Positions 1 through 11,167 of a stretch of DNA of 64,000 nucleotides are shown piece after piece (position 1 is the first letter of the stretch; every line of letters starts with the position of its first letter). A model generated the notes under the pieces. The model was not told the origin of the DNA. It worked only from the letters and a program-made list of their open reading frames with translations, and did no database searches. The stretch lies in the NCBI GenBank assembly GCA_030035585.1, contig CM057469.1, positions 57,677,501-57,741,500 of the forward strand. Direction: 5' to 3'. The DNA comes from Dugong dugon. Taxonomy: Eukaryota > Chordata > Mammalia > Sirenia > Dugongidae. Made by a program: the position numbers and the translations under genes.

Positions 1-338
1 ATCACCGTATAAATTCTAAAGAAAATCCTGATTGCTCCTGGGGATGACCTTTAAGTTCTATTTCCCATCAAATGTAGAGATAGTAAATAGAATCCTGATA
101 CACATAATCAGCTTTGATTATTCACTTGTTTGTTGCATGAAGTTTAGCTTAGTCACTCAGGACATGGGAAAAAAGGTAAAAGTATATTTGAATAATTTTT
201 CTCTATTGCCTACTAATTAATGAATGATAAACATTTGGACAAAAGAAACATCATGAAACACCATGAAGAAGAAATTCTAAAACTACCTTGATAGTGAAGC
301 CCAGGGATCCAGGGGAAGGCATCAAAGGGTCCTGTGTC
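1..338. other. No recognisable feature
   Basis: AT-rich single-copy-looking sequence. The only open frame (32-220) starts at an arbitrary ATG, has no recognisable motif and no coding-like composition, so I do not call it a gene. Confidence 0.6.
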
Positions 339-502
339 GTTGTTGTTGTTAGGTGTCATTTAGTTGATTTCGATTTATAGCGTGACCCTATTGGACAGAG
401 TAGAACTTCCCCATAGGGGTTTCCAAGGAGCAGCTGGTGGATTTGAACTGCTAACGTTTTGGTTAGCAGCCGAGCTTTTAACTGCTACACCATCACGGCT
501 CC
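339..502 (-). mobile_element. tRNA-headed SINE with RTE-type 3' tail
   Basis: On the minus strand the copy starts with the head GGAGCC-GTGATGG, runs through the SINE body (CTATGGGG..TTCTACTCTGTCC), and ends with a GTTGTT tract on the plus strand, which is the (AAC)n tail typical of the RTE LINE. It is old and diverged, and I see no clear target duplication. Confidence 0.85.
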
Positions 503-1367
503 AGTTATTGGTGGCCATCACAGCAGAGTGACTTAGCTGAGGTATGATTGCTGGAAGCCAAGGGCACTGGAAAGTACCAGTTACAGAAAATGACCCTAGG
601 ATCTCATTCTCGATTGTTGGTATAGTGAACTGGCTGGGAGCAGATGTTTCCACCTTCTCCCGAGGGAGGGACTACCCTCCAGCTCAGCTTCCCACCAGAC
701 CAGTGAGTGTGTGCAACCCCAGCTTTCCATGGGCCCCACATATTCAGGTGCTGGCCCCAGGCTTGTACAGACAATTTTTGTAATCAGCTTGATCTTAACT
801 CCAGAATGCCTGGCAAAACTGTAGACTGTTAGTTTGCTCTCTGATAAGGTTGCTCTGAGATTTGTCTGTGAGAAGCACTGTAGGGCAGGTCTCTTTTTTT
901 CCAGTTCAGCAGTTGGCTTGAACTCTGGAATTCCTCACTGTTGGGATGGTGAAAGTGTGGAATTCCTTAGAAAGGAAGGGAGAATAACTACTGAAGGAAT
1001 GAAAGAATGAACTCTCTGTCTCCCCTCTTCTCTCCTCCACTCGCCTGCCCCACACACGCCAGACTGCCAAGGCATCAAAAACACCAAATGTGTGGTCAGT
1101 TAATGTCTTATTACAGTCAAAATTTCGACAGCATTTGACATCAATGGCAAGTGCCTTCTTGAAATTCTTTTTTTCTTGGTTGTCCTCTGTAGCATCTCTC
1201 ATTCTTGGCTTTCCTCTTAAAATTCTCTTGCCTCTCCTTTCCTGAATTCTCTTCCTCATACCCTGATCTAAACTGAGTTTCCATGGCTTGGGCCAGGACT
1301 CGTTTCTGTTCTCCATTTTCACTCTCTCTAGGTGATCCTATCCAGTCATGGCTTTACATATCATCTG
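503..1367. other. Unassigned sequence with one spurious 138-codon frame
   Basis: No repeat recognised. The longest minus-strand frame (906-1322, 138 codons) is basic and low-complexity in its first half, matches no family I know, and lacks splice or promoter context. GA-rich ancient interspersed repeats often yield such frames. I treat it as chance. Confidence 0.55.
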
Positions 1368-1378
1368 TAGGTAGGTAA

Positions 1379-1587
1379 AAGAGCCCTGGTGGCACAATGG
1401 TTAAGCACTTGGCTCCTAAACAAAAGGTCAGTGGTTGAACTCACTAGCTGCTCCATGGGAGAAAAGACCTGGCAATCTGCTCCTGTAAAAATTTCAACCT
1501 AGAAAACCCTAGGGAGCAGTTCTACCCTGTCATATAGGGTCACAATCAGTCCAAATCGACTTGATGGCACACAACAAGCAACAACAA
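1379..1587 (+). mobile_element. Afrotherian-type SINE, long variant
   Basis: Head GAGCCCTGGTGGCACAATGG, an extra central segment (GGGAGAAAAGACCTGGCAATC) seen in the long SINE variant, and tail GATGGCACACAACAAGCAAC. The flanking duplication TAGGTAGGTAA (1368-1378) and TAGGCAGGTAA (1588-1598) defines the ends, so this was an intact retrotransposition event. Confidence 0.88.
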
Positions 1588-1599
1588 TAGGCAGGTAAT

Positions 1600-1949
1600 T
1601 CCTGGATTTACATTTTTAGCTCTAACCACCATTTGGAGATCCATACCTGCCTTTTCCACTTGCGTGTCTAACAGCAATCTCACCTTTAAAACGTCCACAA
1701 CATCACTCCTAACTTTCCAAACCAAATTCATTTCTCCTGTAGTCTTAGTCATTTCAGTAAATGGTTACTTGATTCCTCTTTTTCCTTCATTCCCTGTATG
1801 CACAATTCATCAGTAATTGCAGACAGCTCTATCTCCCCAAAATTCTCAATCTATCTACTTTTCTTCATCTTCTCATCTTCCACTTGGACAAGCTACCAAC
1901 GTCTTGCATGTGGGCCTCTCAACTAGCCTCTGTCTGTTCGTTCCATTTC
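1600..1949 (+). repeat. L2-type LINE remnant, left part
   Basis: Pyrimidine-rich, degenerate sequence with L2-like phrases that continues beyond the LTR inserted at 1954. No open frame survives. The assignment is by general resemblance to the L2 3' region. Confidence 0.5.
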
Positions 1950-1953
1950 CATC

Positions 1954-2444
1954 TGTTACCGCAATATGGCGGATCGGAGCCGCCTGCTACAATAGCCAAT
2001 TCTGAGACTGGGGTGAGGTGAGTAGCAAGAGGTTTATTATATATCGATCTATAGGAGACAGAGGGGAATAGATTCCTCCAAAAAACCCGTCTCTCCCACT
2101 GGGGATCAGTTGAAGGCTTTTATAGGGACAGAATTATGAGTCTTAGAAGTTTGTGTTAGTTGCCCCCTTGAGGTGGTCATGTCTCAGATGAGTTAATCTT
2201 CTACCGGTATTCTTGGGGGTTATCTGGCGACATCTTGGTTTTCTTGTCACAAGATGGGTGCTTTGTTCGGTTTTTCATCCTTAGATCATTATCACTTGTT
2301 TTCCACCCTCCAAGGAGGAACATCCATCAACCTTAAACCTTTTGTAGACACTGGAACTGGAGGGAAAGACAAGATCATGAGACAATGTGGCGGTTAGCAA
2401 CGGGGAGTAAATAATAGTGAGCCGGGCCTATGCAGCCTCTTCCA
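1954..2444 (-). mobile_element. Solo LTR, class I ERV-like, minus strand
   Basis: A 491-bp LTR that begins TG and ends CA, flanked by a perfect 4-bp duplication CATC (1950-1953 and 2445-2448). It is homologous over its whole length to the plus-strand LTR at 28247-28745. On the minus strand an AATAAA signal lies beside a TATATAT run (plus 2031-2050). A 4-bp duplication suits gamma-type (class I) retroviruses. No internal retroviral sequence adjoins it, so it is a recombinational solo LTR. It is inserted in an L2 remnant. Confidence 0.88.
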
Positions 2445-2448
2445 CATC

Positions 2449-2965
2449 CACGGCAGCAAATGTGTTCTTTTGAAATCGTAAACCATTCTAGATTGCCTTT
2501 CTTCTACCATTAAAATAAAATCCAAATTTCTTATTATGGCCTTAAGGACTTGCGAATTCTGGCTTCTGCCTGTATTTTTAGCCTCATCTTGTTCTACCCA
2601 CCCCCTTTCTTACTAACCTTCAGCCACAATGGCCTTCTTCCTGTGCATCAGCCAGGCTTGGTGACTCCTGAGCCCAGGGCCCTTTGCACTTGCCTTACTC
2701 TCTGCTTAGAGTGTTCTGCTCCCAATCTTGTCATCACTAATTCATCCAGTCATTCAGGTATCAGCCCAGATCTTCAAAAGTGGCCCCAGTCATGCTCCAT
2801 CACGTTTTCTAATTTATTTTTTTCATCTAACTTAAAACTATGTAATGCTGGTGTGCACTTTTCCTCTGGAGCAGAAGCTCTGTGACAGCAGAGAGCAAGG
2901 GCTTTGTATTATTTCCTGGGCCTAAAACAATCACTGGCATATAGTAGTAGGTGTGCAATACAATA
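2449..2965 (+). repeat. L2-type LINE remnant, right part
   Basis: Continues the L2 remnant beyond the LTR. It holds the recognisable run around CCTTTGCACTTGCC, CTCTGTGACAGCAGAG and the terminal TGGCATATAGTAG typical of L2 3' ends. It is non-coding, and the 111-codon frame at 2550-2885 is a by-product. Confidence 0.75.
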
Positions 2966-4640
2966 CAAGAAGAGTCAATATGTAGATGAACACATAGAGA
3001 AATGTTAACAAAAGTTGAAAAGATAGCTAAAATACCCTTGCTTCTTTCCCTGAATATGGGAAAGTTTCAGACTTGGCCAACTGACATAGGTAAGGAAGGA
3101 AGCAGAAGATAAATAGTTTTCTGAGCCCTAAACTTATTGGGAAGAAGGCAGAGAGGTAGGGAAAAGCCTGTGTGTTCAAGTGACTAGGAAGGAAGTCGAA
3201 CGCTGTTTGAGTGGTTTGGTGATCAGGATGGATGTGCGAGTCTTTGTATCACTGTGTCTTCCCACCAGCTGCCGTTTCTCTGAGACATTAGGGTGTCAAC
3301 TTGAAAAGCCTAAGTCCCATAAATCTTACTTAAGCAGCAATCAGTACTTTTTCTTTAAAAAAGTGGTTTCAATTAAGTTTTAGAAAGCAAGGTTATCTTT
3401 AAGATGTAAATCATATGTTAACATTGTACTAGGCTCTTAAAAAGCTAAGTACATTAACTTGGAATGTGCTGAGCTAGTGGTAAATTGCTATCCAGCCTGC
3501 AGCTGCCAGAGGATTTTTGTCTTGTCTTCACATAGGAGAGAAAATGCAAGGGAGTCTGGGTCAATTAATTGCCTGCCGGGGTACTGCCCTATCTATTTCT
3601 GGCCAGGAAAACTGGGGAGGGCTGACTGGTTTACTCTGTAAGTAGCTTCTTAGCAGGAGAGCTCAGTTTCAAAATCCTAGAAACAATATGTGTTAGCTTA
3701 ATCAGAGTTTAGCTCCAAGGGGAATTAAAATGAAAGGAAATTCCACAATTAGAAGGTGTGGAAGTAGAAAGCCGACAAAATCAAGCCCTTAGAGAGGCAG
3801 TGTGGGTTGATGAGATTACATTTTCAGGGTGTATAATAGGCCAAGGTTTTAATTTCCAGATCGTTTCACTTAAGAGCTTCTCTGCCTGAATTCTAGTGGA
3901 TGGAGGCCTGTCTCAGGCTTTTCTTCCCCTCCATGACGAGAGCCTCACCTTTGCTGTTCTTACCTGCAGTTGAAAAAGGGGATGTAGTCCCATGTTTGGA
4001 AGAAGTCTGAATAGAGGTTTGTAGCAAAAAAGCCTAGCTTTAAAATGGACTTCTTTCTCCTTCAGTTCCCAGCATCTTCTTCCTATTCTGTCAGGCTGAC
4101 TTGTTATTGATAAAGGAGAGTAAGGAAGAGAAGAAAGTCTCACAGAGGGTCAGCGGGGCCACTTCTTGTGGTTATTTGGGGATTTGGAGGGAATCCCTGT
4201 GAAAATAACTTGGTTACGAGTTATGAAAAGTTCATAGTTAATAAACATTGATTTGTAACTTTGAACTGTTATAGTACACAGGGAGGTGGCCTGATGAGAT
4301 GGAAGGGGCCTGGGGCAGAGCCTGGCTGCATCATTTCTGGTAGTGATGGAGAGACGGCAGAGTTTAGAAACTGGGTTTAGAAAATCTGAGGAAAACCAAC
4401 ACTAACAATCTCAACGTGGGTGGAGCACATAGTAAAAGAACAAAAACAGCACAAACCAAAACAACAACCTACCAGTAAACAATTAGTGGATTGTCTAGAA
4501 ACGATTTTTATTATTCACATATAAATTGGTTTCTTCTATTGCCTTCAGGAACTTTATTCCAGTGCCCATTTCTTTCCCCACTTTTTTTCCCATCCTCCTA
4601 AAAATATAGGCTATTGCCTCAATTCACACATGATTTTGAG
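2966..4640. other. Repeat-poor unassigned stretch
   Basis: Nothing recognised on either strand. The short frames present (up to 76 codons) start and stop at random and carry no known motif. Base composition is ordinary AT-rich. Confidence 0.55.
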
Positions 4641-4900
4641 TGTGCAATTTGCTATGAACTGAGAATCAAAAGATAAGTAAAATATTCTCTTATCTCAAGG
4701 AATTTAAATGACGTAGGCAGGTAAAAAATCATGTAAACAAATTCAAGAGTACACAGTACCTTAAATACAATAATGTAAGTATGTTCTAGGAGCCGAGATA
4801 GCACTGATGAAAAAAATACCATGTGAGGGGGTGTGAGGTATCATGAATGAGTTGTTAAACATGTTTAGGAAGGGGATTGTTAAAGGGCTAACCAGCTGAC
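4641..4900 (+). repeat. Possible degenerate ancient repeat (L2/MIR-like)
   Basis: The order of phrases (tatctcaaggaatttaa, then gtaaacaaattcaa, then an ageing counted-animal-style tail) resembles a widespread placental repeat near L2 3' ends. Divergence is very high, so this is a weak call. Confidence 0.25.
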
Positions 4901-7482
4901 TGATCACTGTGCTATTTTTGGCATGACTTGCCTCATTTATCAGAGGGTAGAAAAGCTACCTTAGTTGAGTTCTGTTCCATTCATTTTTTTAGACAAGGAC
5001 CTGTTAGATAAGATTCAAAATCAATGATAGTGTTGTATTTATGTAACTCCAATACATTAGTTAAAACACAAGCTTTTTAACAAGAATGTCAGAGACATAA
5101 AAGAAGCTCTTCTTGACACAATAAATAAAAATGACAGTCCATGTGGTTTTTTTGCATGGTTTGTCAACTTCAATTCTTGTTTGTATTTAAGCCTTCTCTT
5201 TTGATCTAGAATCAGAATGTGTTTTAGAAAAAAAATGTACAAATGTATGATAAAACTTATTTTTAAGATGGACTTGAAGCAGATCTTGGCTTAGTTTGTT
5301 CAAGCTGAGCTACTTTTGAACTCTTAATTTGTATGCTGTACTTTGGCTCCATAACCAGGGATTTAGCTGAGACTGGGGCAATATACTAAAATCACTATTT
5401 GATTACCTTAAATCAAACTTATGTGATAATTCATGTTGAAGTTAGAAGAATTTGAAGTGAGTTCTTCTTTTTCCTTTTGTGCTGTAATGACTTCAGTTTA
5501 AATTATGTTATTCGAAGGGTACTGGAGCTTTCATAAATTATTCATTTGCAAAGATTTAGCTATTTCAAGCCACATCCCCCGAAACAGAATGAGTTGAATA
5601 AAATTGTTTCATTTTGCTGGAGCATTCATAAATATTCCCTTACCTTACTTCCACAACTAATTTGGGAGTCTGTTAGCTTAAGCGACACTTATTCCCCGAT
5701 ATCAGGTTATCTCATCTAATCGTTCTCCTTTCTAGAACAACTTGGGAATGAGCTTTTTGTCATTCTGACTATCACACTAAATTTGAAACTGGGGAGTTGG
5801 GGTGATTAAGACTTCATCTCTGGGAGTTTCAGCTCTTGAGTCTTCCTATGTGAACAGTCTTTTCTTTAATGTTTGTGATCTTGTGTCTTTCAGGAGAAGC
5901 TATTAATTTGTTTTTTAATTTGTCTTTCAGCTCATATGCACATCTATAATAATATGCTTATTCTCTAAGTTATTCTTGTTCATGTATTGTTGCTGCAGTT
6001 AGAATGACTATACACTAACTAGGGATATTTCTAAGCTTGGCATTTTCTGGGTAGATTTTCTTTCGTCTGGACCAACCCCCTCCATTTTTGGACAGAGATG
6101 CTCAGCTGGTAATCAATCATCTCTAATTATGCTTTGGAAAAACCCTATAAGCAAAGATGCTCAACTTGTAGTCATAGCTACAATTTATAAGTTTTTCTAC
6201 AAAATTTATATTCTGTACTTTCTTTGAAAGACTGAAAGATTGCTTCTCTTCCTGAAAACAAGTATTATTCATATAAACGAAGCTATTCAACGCAATATTT
6301 TCAAGGTATGTTGAGTTTCAAGTTCTGAGTCATTTATCCTTTTATTTCCATTCCCCTCCCATACTGCAAGTCCCCTGATTGTAGGCTCTGCCCTTCACTG
6401 ACCTTGCGATAAATGAGAGTTGGACACAGGTAGGGGTGGGAAATCAGTTTGTGGAACAGTATTTCCATAAGGATGGGTTGAGAGCAACCCAGTTGGAAGA
6501 ACAGCAAGTTCAAAAATTAATGGGAGTTGAAGCCAGAGAGCAAAGTAAGTAGAAGTGAATGGACAGGAAGTGGAGGCAGCAAACGCAGACTAACTACTGT
6601 ATCTTTACACAAAAAATGCTAATGTTAATATGTCTTTTGCCAACCGCGCAACTCTCCTCCTACTTTATTTTCCTTAGAGTGCTATGCCAATTTGTTTTAC
6701 ATGTTGCTGACTTTAATTTCTATTTGTGATCACAAATGTGAGGAGTACAAAAGGTTAGAGTCCTTTTATAGGCCTGTGCTCAAAAACACGTGGCTAAGGT
6801 GACTTATGATCACGATCGAAAGCGCTGACACTAAGGAGACGTAATTAAACTATGAAATAAGCAGACCTAACATGAGCTAATGGTTTTCCTTAAGAGGAAA
6901 TGATAAGATTTTCTCATTCAACTGTTGACTAATGCACTATAATTATCAACTTAATTTAATAGAAACAAATGTACAATTTTGATTGTTTATTTTCTGATTA
7001 CAGGGTACTACCAAACTCGATCTATGACTTCTTGACCATGGTTTTTAACCTTTATTAAACAATTATGATCAAAAGTAATGTTTTCAGACTATTTTTTATA
7101 CACATAAGCAGGAGATTAAAGAAAATAAACAGAATGAAAGGAAATGAACAGAATTACATAGTTTACCTGTAACATGGGAGGACGGGTGAATAAGGCTGAA
7201 TTCACTTCTGGAAAAGTCACAAGACATGCGCGGTATATACATGGGTGTGCTATGTCAGAACTGTTTTACTTAATTTTCTCATTTTCGGTTGTTATATGTG
7301 TGGGTACATGATTAACATGGGCTCATTATTTGTGAAAAAATATGGTAATCTTGCAAGATATTTGGTGGTGAAGTTAAGGAGATTGAAAGGGTAGTGGCTC
7401 TTGAGTGTTAGAATGAAGGAAGGTTATTTAAAGCTAAGACTGACTTAAACATATTTACATGGCTTGACAGGAAGAAGCCAGT
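4901..7482. other. Longest repeat-free stretch of the first half
   Basis: About 2.6 kb without a recognisable mobile element. Points of note are an AT-rich homeodomain-like cluster near 5525-5640 (repeated TCATAAAT and TTATTCATTTGC motifs), an imperfect doublet near 6098 and 6154, and a small CpG-retaining patch near 6785-6845. No convincing open frame. Confidence 0.5.
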
Positions 7483-7655
7483 GAGAACTGAGAGACTGAT
7501 GATACAAAAGAGGGAATACTTGTTTTAAAAATTCTTGTAGGACATAGAAGGGAGGAGATCAAGAGCTCATTTGCAGGGGTTAGCTTTAGCATGGAGGCAG
7601 AAGGAAGGCTCTTACCTCTTGACCTCTTGAGAGACTAAAATAAGGTAAGAAAGAA
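7483..7655 (+). repeat. Ancient interspersed repeat, copy A
   Basis: GA-rich segment that is a close copy of 9985-10350 (outside the SINE there), ending in the shared run CTCTTACCTCTTGACCTC. It resembles a long, old placental repeat whose class I cannot name. Confidence 0.6.
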
Positions 7656-7986
7656 TTATGAAAATAGAGATTTTGGATGGAAAGGAAGGGTTATGAAGAT
7701 GCTCCTGTTAGTGACATACATCAATCTTTTTGGTAAAATGGGCGACTAAGATACCTGTTGAAAGTGAGGGGTGGACTTGTAAGTGGAAAAGTTTCAAAAG
7801 AGCTTTTAAGTGGATACTTGCTGAGGCTGGGGCTTCTTCCAGAGTGAGGAGCTGTCTTATTCCTTTTGTATCCCAACATTGTGGCACAATAATTGGCATT
7901 TTGAAAGTGCTCAACAAATGCTTGCTGTTTGTCAAATAAGCTGAACAAAAGGATTTGAAGCCTCATTGAAAGTCAAGCTAAGATTG
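7656..7986. other. No recognisable feature
   Basis: Overlapping frames of 69-81 codons exist on both strands at 7708-7966, but they mirror each other, share no motif and have no gene context. Confidence 0.55.
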
Positions 7987-8152
7987 AAAAAAACCCCAAA
8001 AGCAAGCCTGTTGCCGTGGAGTCAATTCTGACTCATAGTGACCTTATAGGACAGAGTAGAACTACCCCATAGGGTTTCCAAAGAGCAGCTGGTGGATTCA
8101 AACTGCCTATCTTTTGGTTAGCAGCCCAACACTTAATCGCTGTGCCACCAGC
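7987..8152 (-). mobile_element. Afrotherian-type SINE
   Basis: Read on the minus strand it has the body with CTATGGGGTAGTTCTACTCTG and the tail ACTATGAGTCAGAATTGACT, followed by a short A-rich run. The head is worn (CTGGTGGCACAGCGATTAAG). Confidence 0.88.
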
Positions 8153-8546
8153 TACTATGAATTCATGGTGAATAAACTGTCCCATCTATTAACTTTTTGC
8201 AATAACCTTGGGCTCTCTGGAAGTTGTATCAGAAAGGAAGTAGTGCAACGAAAATAATTGAGGGAAAAGGGGTTGAGAACATCCAGTGTGATAGTGAATG
8301 AACTAGCGAAATTACAGACTATGAGCCCCAGAGTGGGCAGAAAAGTAAAAGGAGCCAGATAGGGACTATTGGTCTGACAACTGGAAGAGGAGCCAAGGAA
8401 TTAGATGGCTTAGTGAAGACAGGGAAAATAATGGAACAAGATTTTGGTGGCCCAATAGATTTGAGTGGTCAAAGTAGGGGGAGAAGATAAAGATTGGAGC
8501 TATTTCAATGAAATACCTTTTTTTCTTTTTGCTATTTATACATTTA
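8153..8546. other. Unassigned, purine-rich; possible ancient repeat
   Basis: Purine-rich sequence similar in style to the old repeat at 18830-19240, but no alignment is good enough to assign it. Confidence 0.35.
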
Positions 8547-8586
8547 GGGTCGCTATGAGTTGGAATCGACTAGATGGCAATGGGTA
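8547..8586 (+). mobile_element. SINE/RTE 3' tail fragment only
   Basis: Only the last 40 bases of the SINE survive (GGGTCGCTATGAGTTGGAAT then CGACTAGATGGCAATGGGT). The 5' truncation is just upstream of the LINE-like tail, so the source could be either the SINE or the RTE. Confidence 0.8.
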
Positions 8587-8689
8587 ATTTATACCTAATT
8601 TAATTCCTTAATATATAATTTAAAAAACGCATAGCATTTTCTGTTTAATTACTGGTACATAGCACTGGCAAATACTTTGTTTGGTGATG

Positions 8690-8905
8690 GATCTTTCTAG
8701 ACTACAAGCAGAATGGTGAGTATAAAGAGCATTGAATTTCGAATTTGAAGATCTTGGTATATGCGCAGGCTTTGCTATTTGCTAGGTGAGTCAACTTGGA
8801 TAATTCATATAACATAAGGTTTTAGTTTATAAAAGGCGAATGATAAAAATACCTTTTAGGATTATTTTAAAGATTAAGCAAAATATGCAAAAGCATTTTT
8901 GTTTA
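8690..8905 (+). repeat. MIR SINE, degenerate
   Basis: Follows the MIR order: a shared-head stretch ending TTTGCTATTTGCTAGGTGAG, a TTTATAAAAGGCGAATGATA counterpart of the usual control region, then GGATTATTTTAAAGATTAAG. Strongly diverged. Confidence 0.55.
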
Positions 8906-9093
8906 AACTGTAAAGTTTAAATATTAGGTAATATTTTGCAAATATTAATTAGATATGATACTGCCTTCTGAGGAACAGTCTGCTTCAACAGATATTTAAA
9001 GGTGCATCTTTAGGCACTGGCATAATTAAAATGCAACATCTTAATTATGTTTATTAATTTATTATATTTATTAAATAGCAATATTTAACAGAA

Positions 9094-9301
9094 GGAGCCC
9101 TGGGGGTGCAGTGGTTAAGCGCTTGGCTGCTAACTAAAAGGTTGGCGGTTCAAACTCACCAGCTGCTCTATGGGAGAAAGATGTGGCAGTCTATTTCTGT
9201 AAAGATTACAGCCTTGGAAACCCTGTGGGGGCACATCTACTCTGTCATATAGGGTCACTCTGAGTTGGAATCGACTCGATAGCAATGGGTTTGGAATACT
9301 C
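9094..9301 (+). mobile_element. Afrotherian-type SINE, long variant
   Basis: Head GGAGCCCTGGGGGTGCAGTG, central segment GGGAGAAAGATGTGGCAGTC, tail GGGTCACTCTGAGTTGGAAT, ending with TCGACTCGATAGCAATGGG. The duplication AACAGAA at 9087-9093 and 9302-9308 marks both ends. Confidence 0.9.
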
Positions 9302-9984
9302 AACAGAATTTTAGGTTTTATTTAATCTATGTGATGTATTTTTAGATCCAATGTAAACCAAAATACAGACTTAAAATGTATCTTAATACATCTTAAATGT
9401 TGTGATTTTCTGTGTTTCCATAGGAATCATTCTTATTGAACTCCCCTTCCCTGAAGTGCGGGAGCAGAGATGGAATAGACTGTGTGCTTAATTTACTTTC
9501 AATGAAATAAAATCCTAGGTAAAGAAGAGTAACTATAACTCCTATATATGCTACATACAACTAAAATTTGCCAAAAAAACACATTTCATGTTAGAATTTA
9601 AGCCAATAAAAAGGTAAGAATAAGTATGTGATTTAGTAATTTGAATAATTAGTTCCTAACTAAATGTTAAATTTATTTTTTACAATTAATGTTGTAGGTT
9701 CTGAGATCCAATAGAATTCCTACACAAATGTTAAACATTTACCCTGAATTCACAAATCTTAAATTGAGCATTCAGATGGTGTAATCAACACAATATTTTA
9801 TAATAAAATATTTGAACGGTAATGCCTAACATTTTCTGTGCCTGACTGATATTTAATGTATTGTACAGGACATGTCGTGGCACTATGCAATAGGAGATCC
9901 TTTTCACGTTTGACTCCATGCGGAAAGGAGCTTTTTCCGCCAAAATGACTTTAAAAAAACCCCTATACTCTGGCTCTCATTATC
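9302..9984. other. AT-rich, nothing recognised
   Basis: Low-GC sequence with no repeat or frame worth calling. Confidence 0.5.
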
Positions 9985-10350
9985 CTAGAGATTGGTGATA
10001 CAAAAAACAAAAACAAACAAACAAACCTAAAAAACCAAACCCATTGCCACTGAGTCGATTCCAACTCATTACGACCCTATAGGACAGAGTAGAACTGCCC
10101 CCTAGGGTTTCCAAATAGCGGCTGGTGGATTCGAACTGCCGACCTTTGGTTAGCAGCCGAGCTCTTAACCACTGCACCACCAGGGCTCCGATGATGCAAA
10201 AGAGAGGGAATAATTATTTTAAAAACTCTTGGAGGACATTGAAGGGAGGAGATCAAAAGCTCATGTAGAGGCATTAACTTCAGCATGGAAGCAGAAGGAA
10301 GTCTCTTACCTCTTGACCTCTTGAGAGACTGCAATGAGGTAAGAAAGCAG
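9985..10350 (+). repeat. Ancient interspersed repeat, copy B (split by a SINE)
   Basis: Matches copy A at 7483-7655. It is interrupted by the SINE at 10006-10191. The similarity runs from about 9985 to 10005 and resumes at 10202, ending at CTCTTACCTCTTGACCTC like copy A. Confidence 0.6.
10006..10191 (-). mobile_element. Afrotherian-type SINE, well preserved
   Basis: Nearly full-length minus-strand copy with head GGAGCCCTGGTGGTGCAGTG and tail CAATGGGTTTGG followed by an A-rich run. The duplication TGATACAAAA (9996-10005) and TGATGCAAAA (10192-10201) flanks it. It is inserted into ancient repeat copy B. Confidence 0.93.
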
Positions 10351-10448
10351 GACTCAGATCTTGCTAGGAAGCTGAAAAGAGAACATATGCACAGAACATT
10401 AAGCATAGAGAAAAAGAGAGTTTGGTATTCTTGCAGCCATTCCTGAGT

Positions 10449-10800
10449 GTATTAGGAGATAAGCTGAGCAGCTGTAACAAAGAGACCCCAAAGTGTGAAA
10501 GTTTAAATGATACAGAATTGTATTTCTTTTTCACATAACTGGGAGCAAGGTAGGTGGGCAGTCTGGGGCAGATAGCATGCCGTGCTTTGTGAAACCATCC
10601 AAGGTTTTCTCCTTTGGATGTCCCATTACCCAGCCATCAGGAGGAGAGAAAGAGAAAATAAAAAGCAAGCTCCTTTCTTCTTATGGATATGACCCAGAGG
10701 TTGATCATATCACTCATATCACCCCTTGGCCAGAATTCATATGGTCGCACTTAACTGCAGAAAAGGTTGGGCGATGCGGTTTCTAGCTGAAAAGTTTTAT
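10449..10800 (+). repeat. Ancient placental repeat, family unresolved
   Basis: Begins around AGCTGAGCAGCTGTAACAAA and continues with a TATTTCTTTTTCACATAACT segment. This order is shared with widespread old LTR-like repeats in placentals and parallels 24640-25088. I cannot name the family. Confidence 0.4.
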
Positions 10801-10869
10801 GCACTACTAAAATGGGTGGTGTGTCATCTTTTACTCTTCCCTGTCCCACCATAGCATGCAATCTATACA

Positions 10870-11157
10870 TGGGCCTGATAGTTCAATTTCCATTATTCAC
10901 CATATTCCTAACAACACCCTAGTCTTTGACATTGTCACCTCTTGCTAGTCTACCACAAAACCTTCTAACTGGGATACAACTTATGCCCCACTAAGTCATT
11001 CCTCACATAGTAGCCACTGATTTTTAAAATATAAATCAGATCTCATTGCTCCTCTTTTATGCCCTTTGTGACTTCCCATTTCCATAGAATAAAATCCCAA
11101 CTCCCCACCATGAGCCATAAGACCTGGCAATGACCTGTCTCTAGAATATCCAGTCCT
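10870..11157 (+). repeat. L2 LINE remnant, left part
   Basis: Carries the L2 3'-region phrases TCAGATCTCATTGCTCCTCT and TAAAATCCCAACTCCC. It is continued at 11631 beyond an RTE insertion. Confidence 0.8.
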
Positions 11158-11167
11158 ACCACAATTT

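Noticed and set aside
906..1322. 138-codon minus-strand open frame
   Set aside because: Low-complexity, basic first half, no known motif, no splice or promoter context, and no sign of codon constraint.
7708..7966. Overlapping plus and minus frames of 69-81 codons
   Set aside because: Mirror-image chance frames with no motif.
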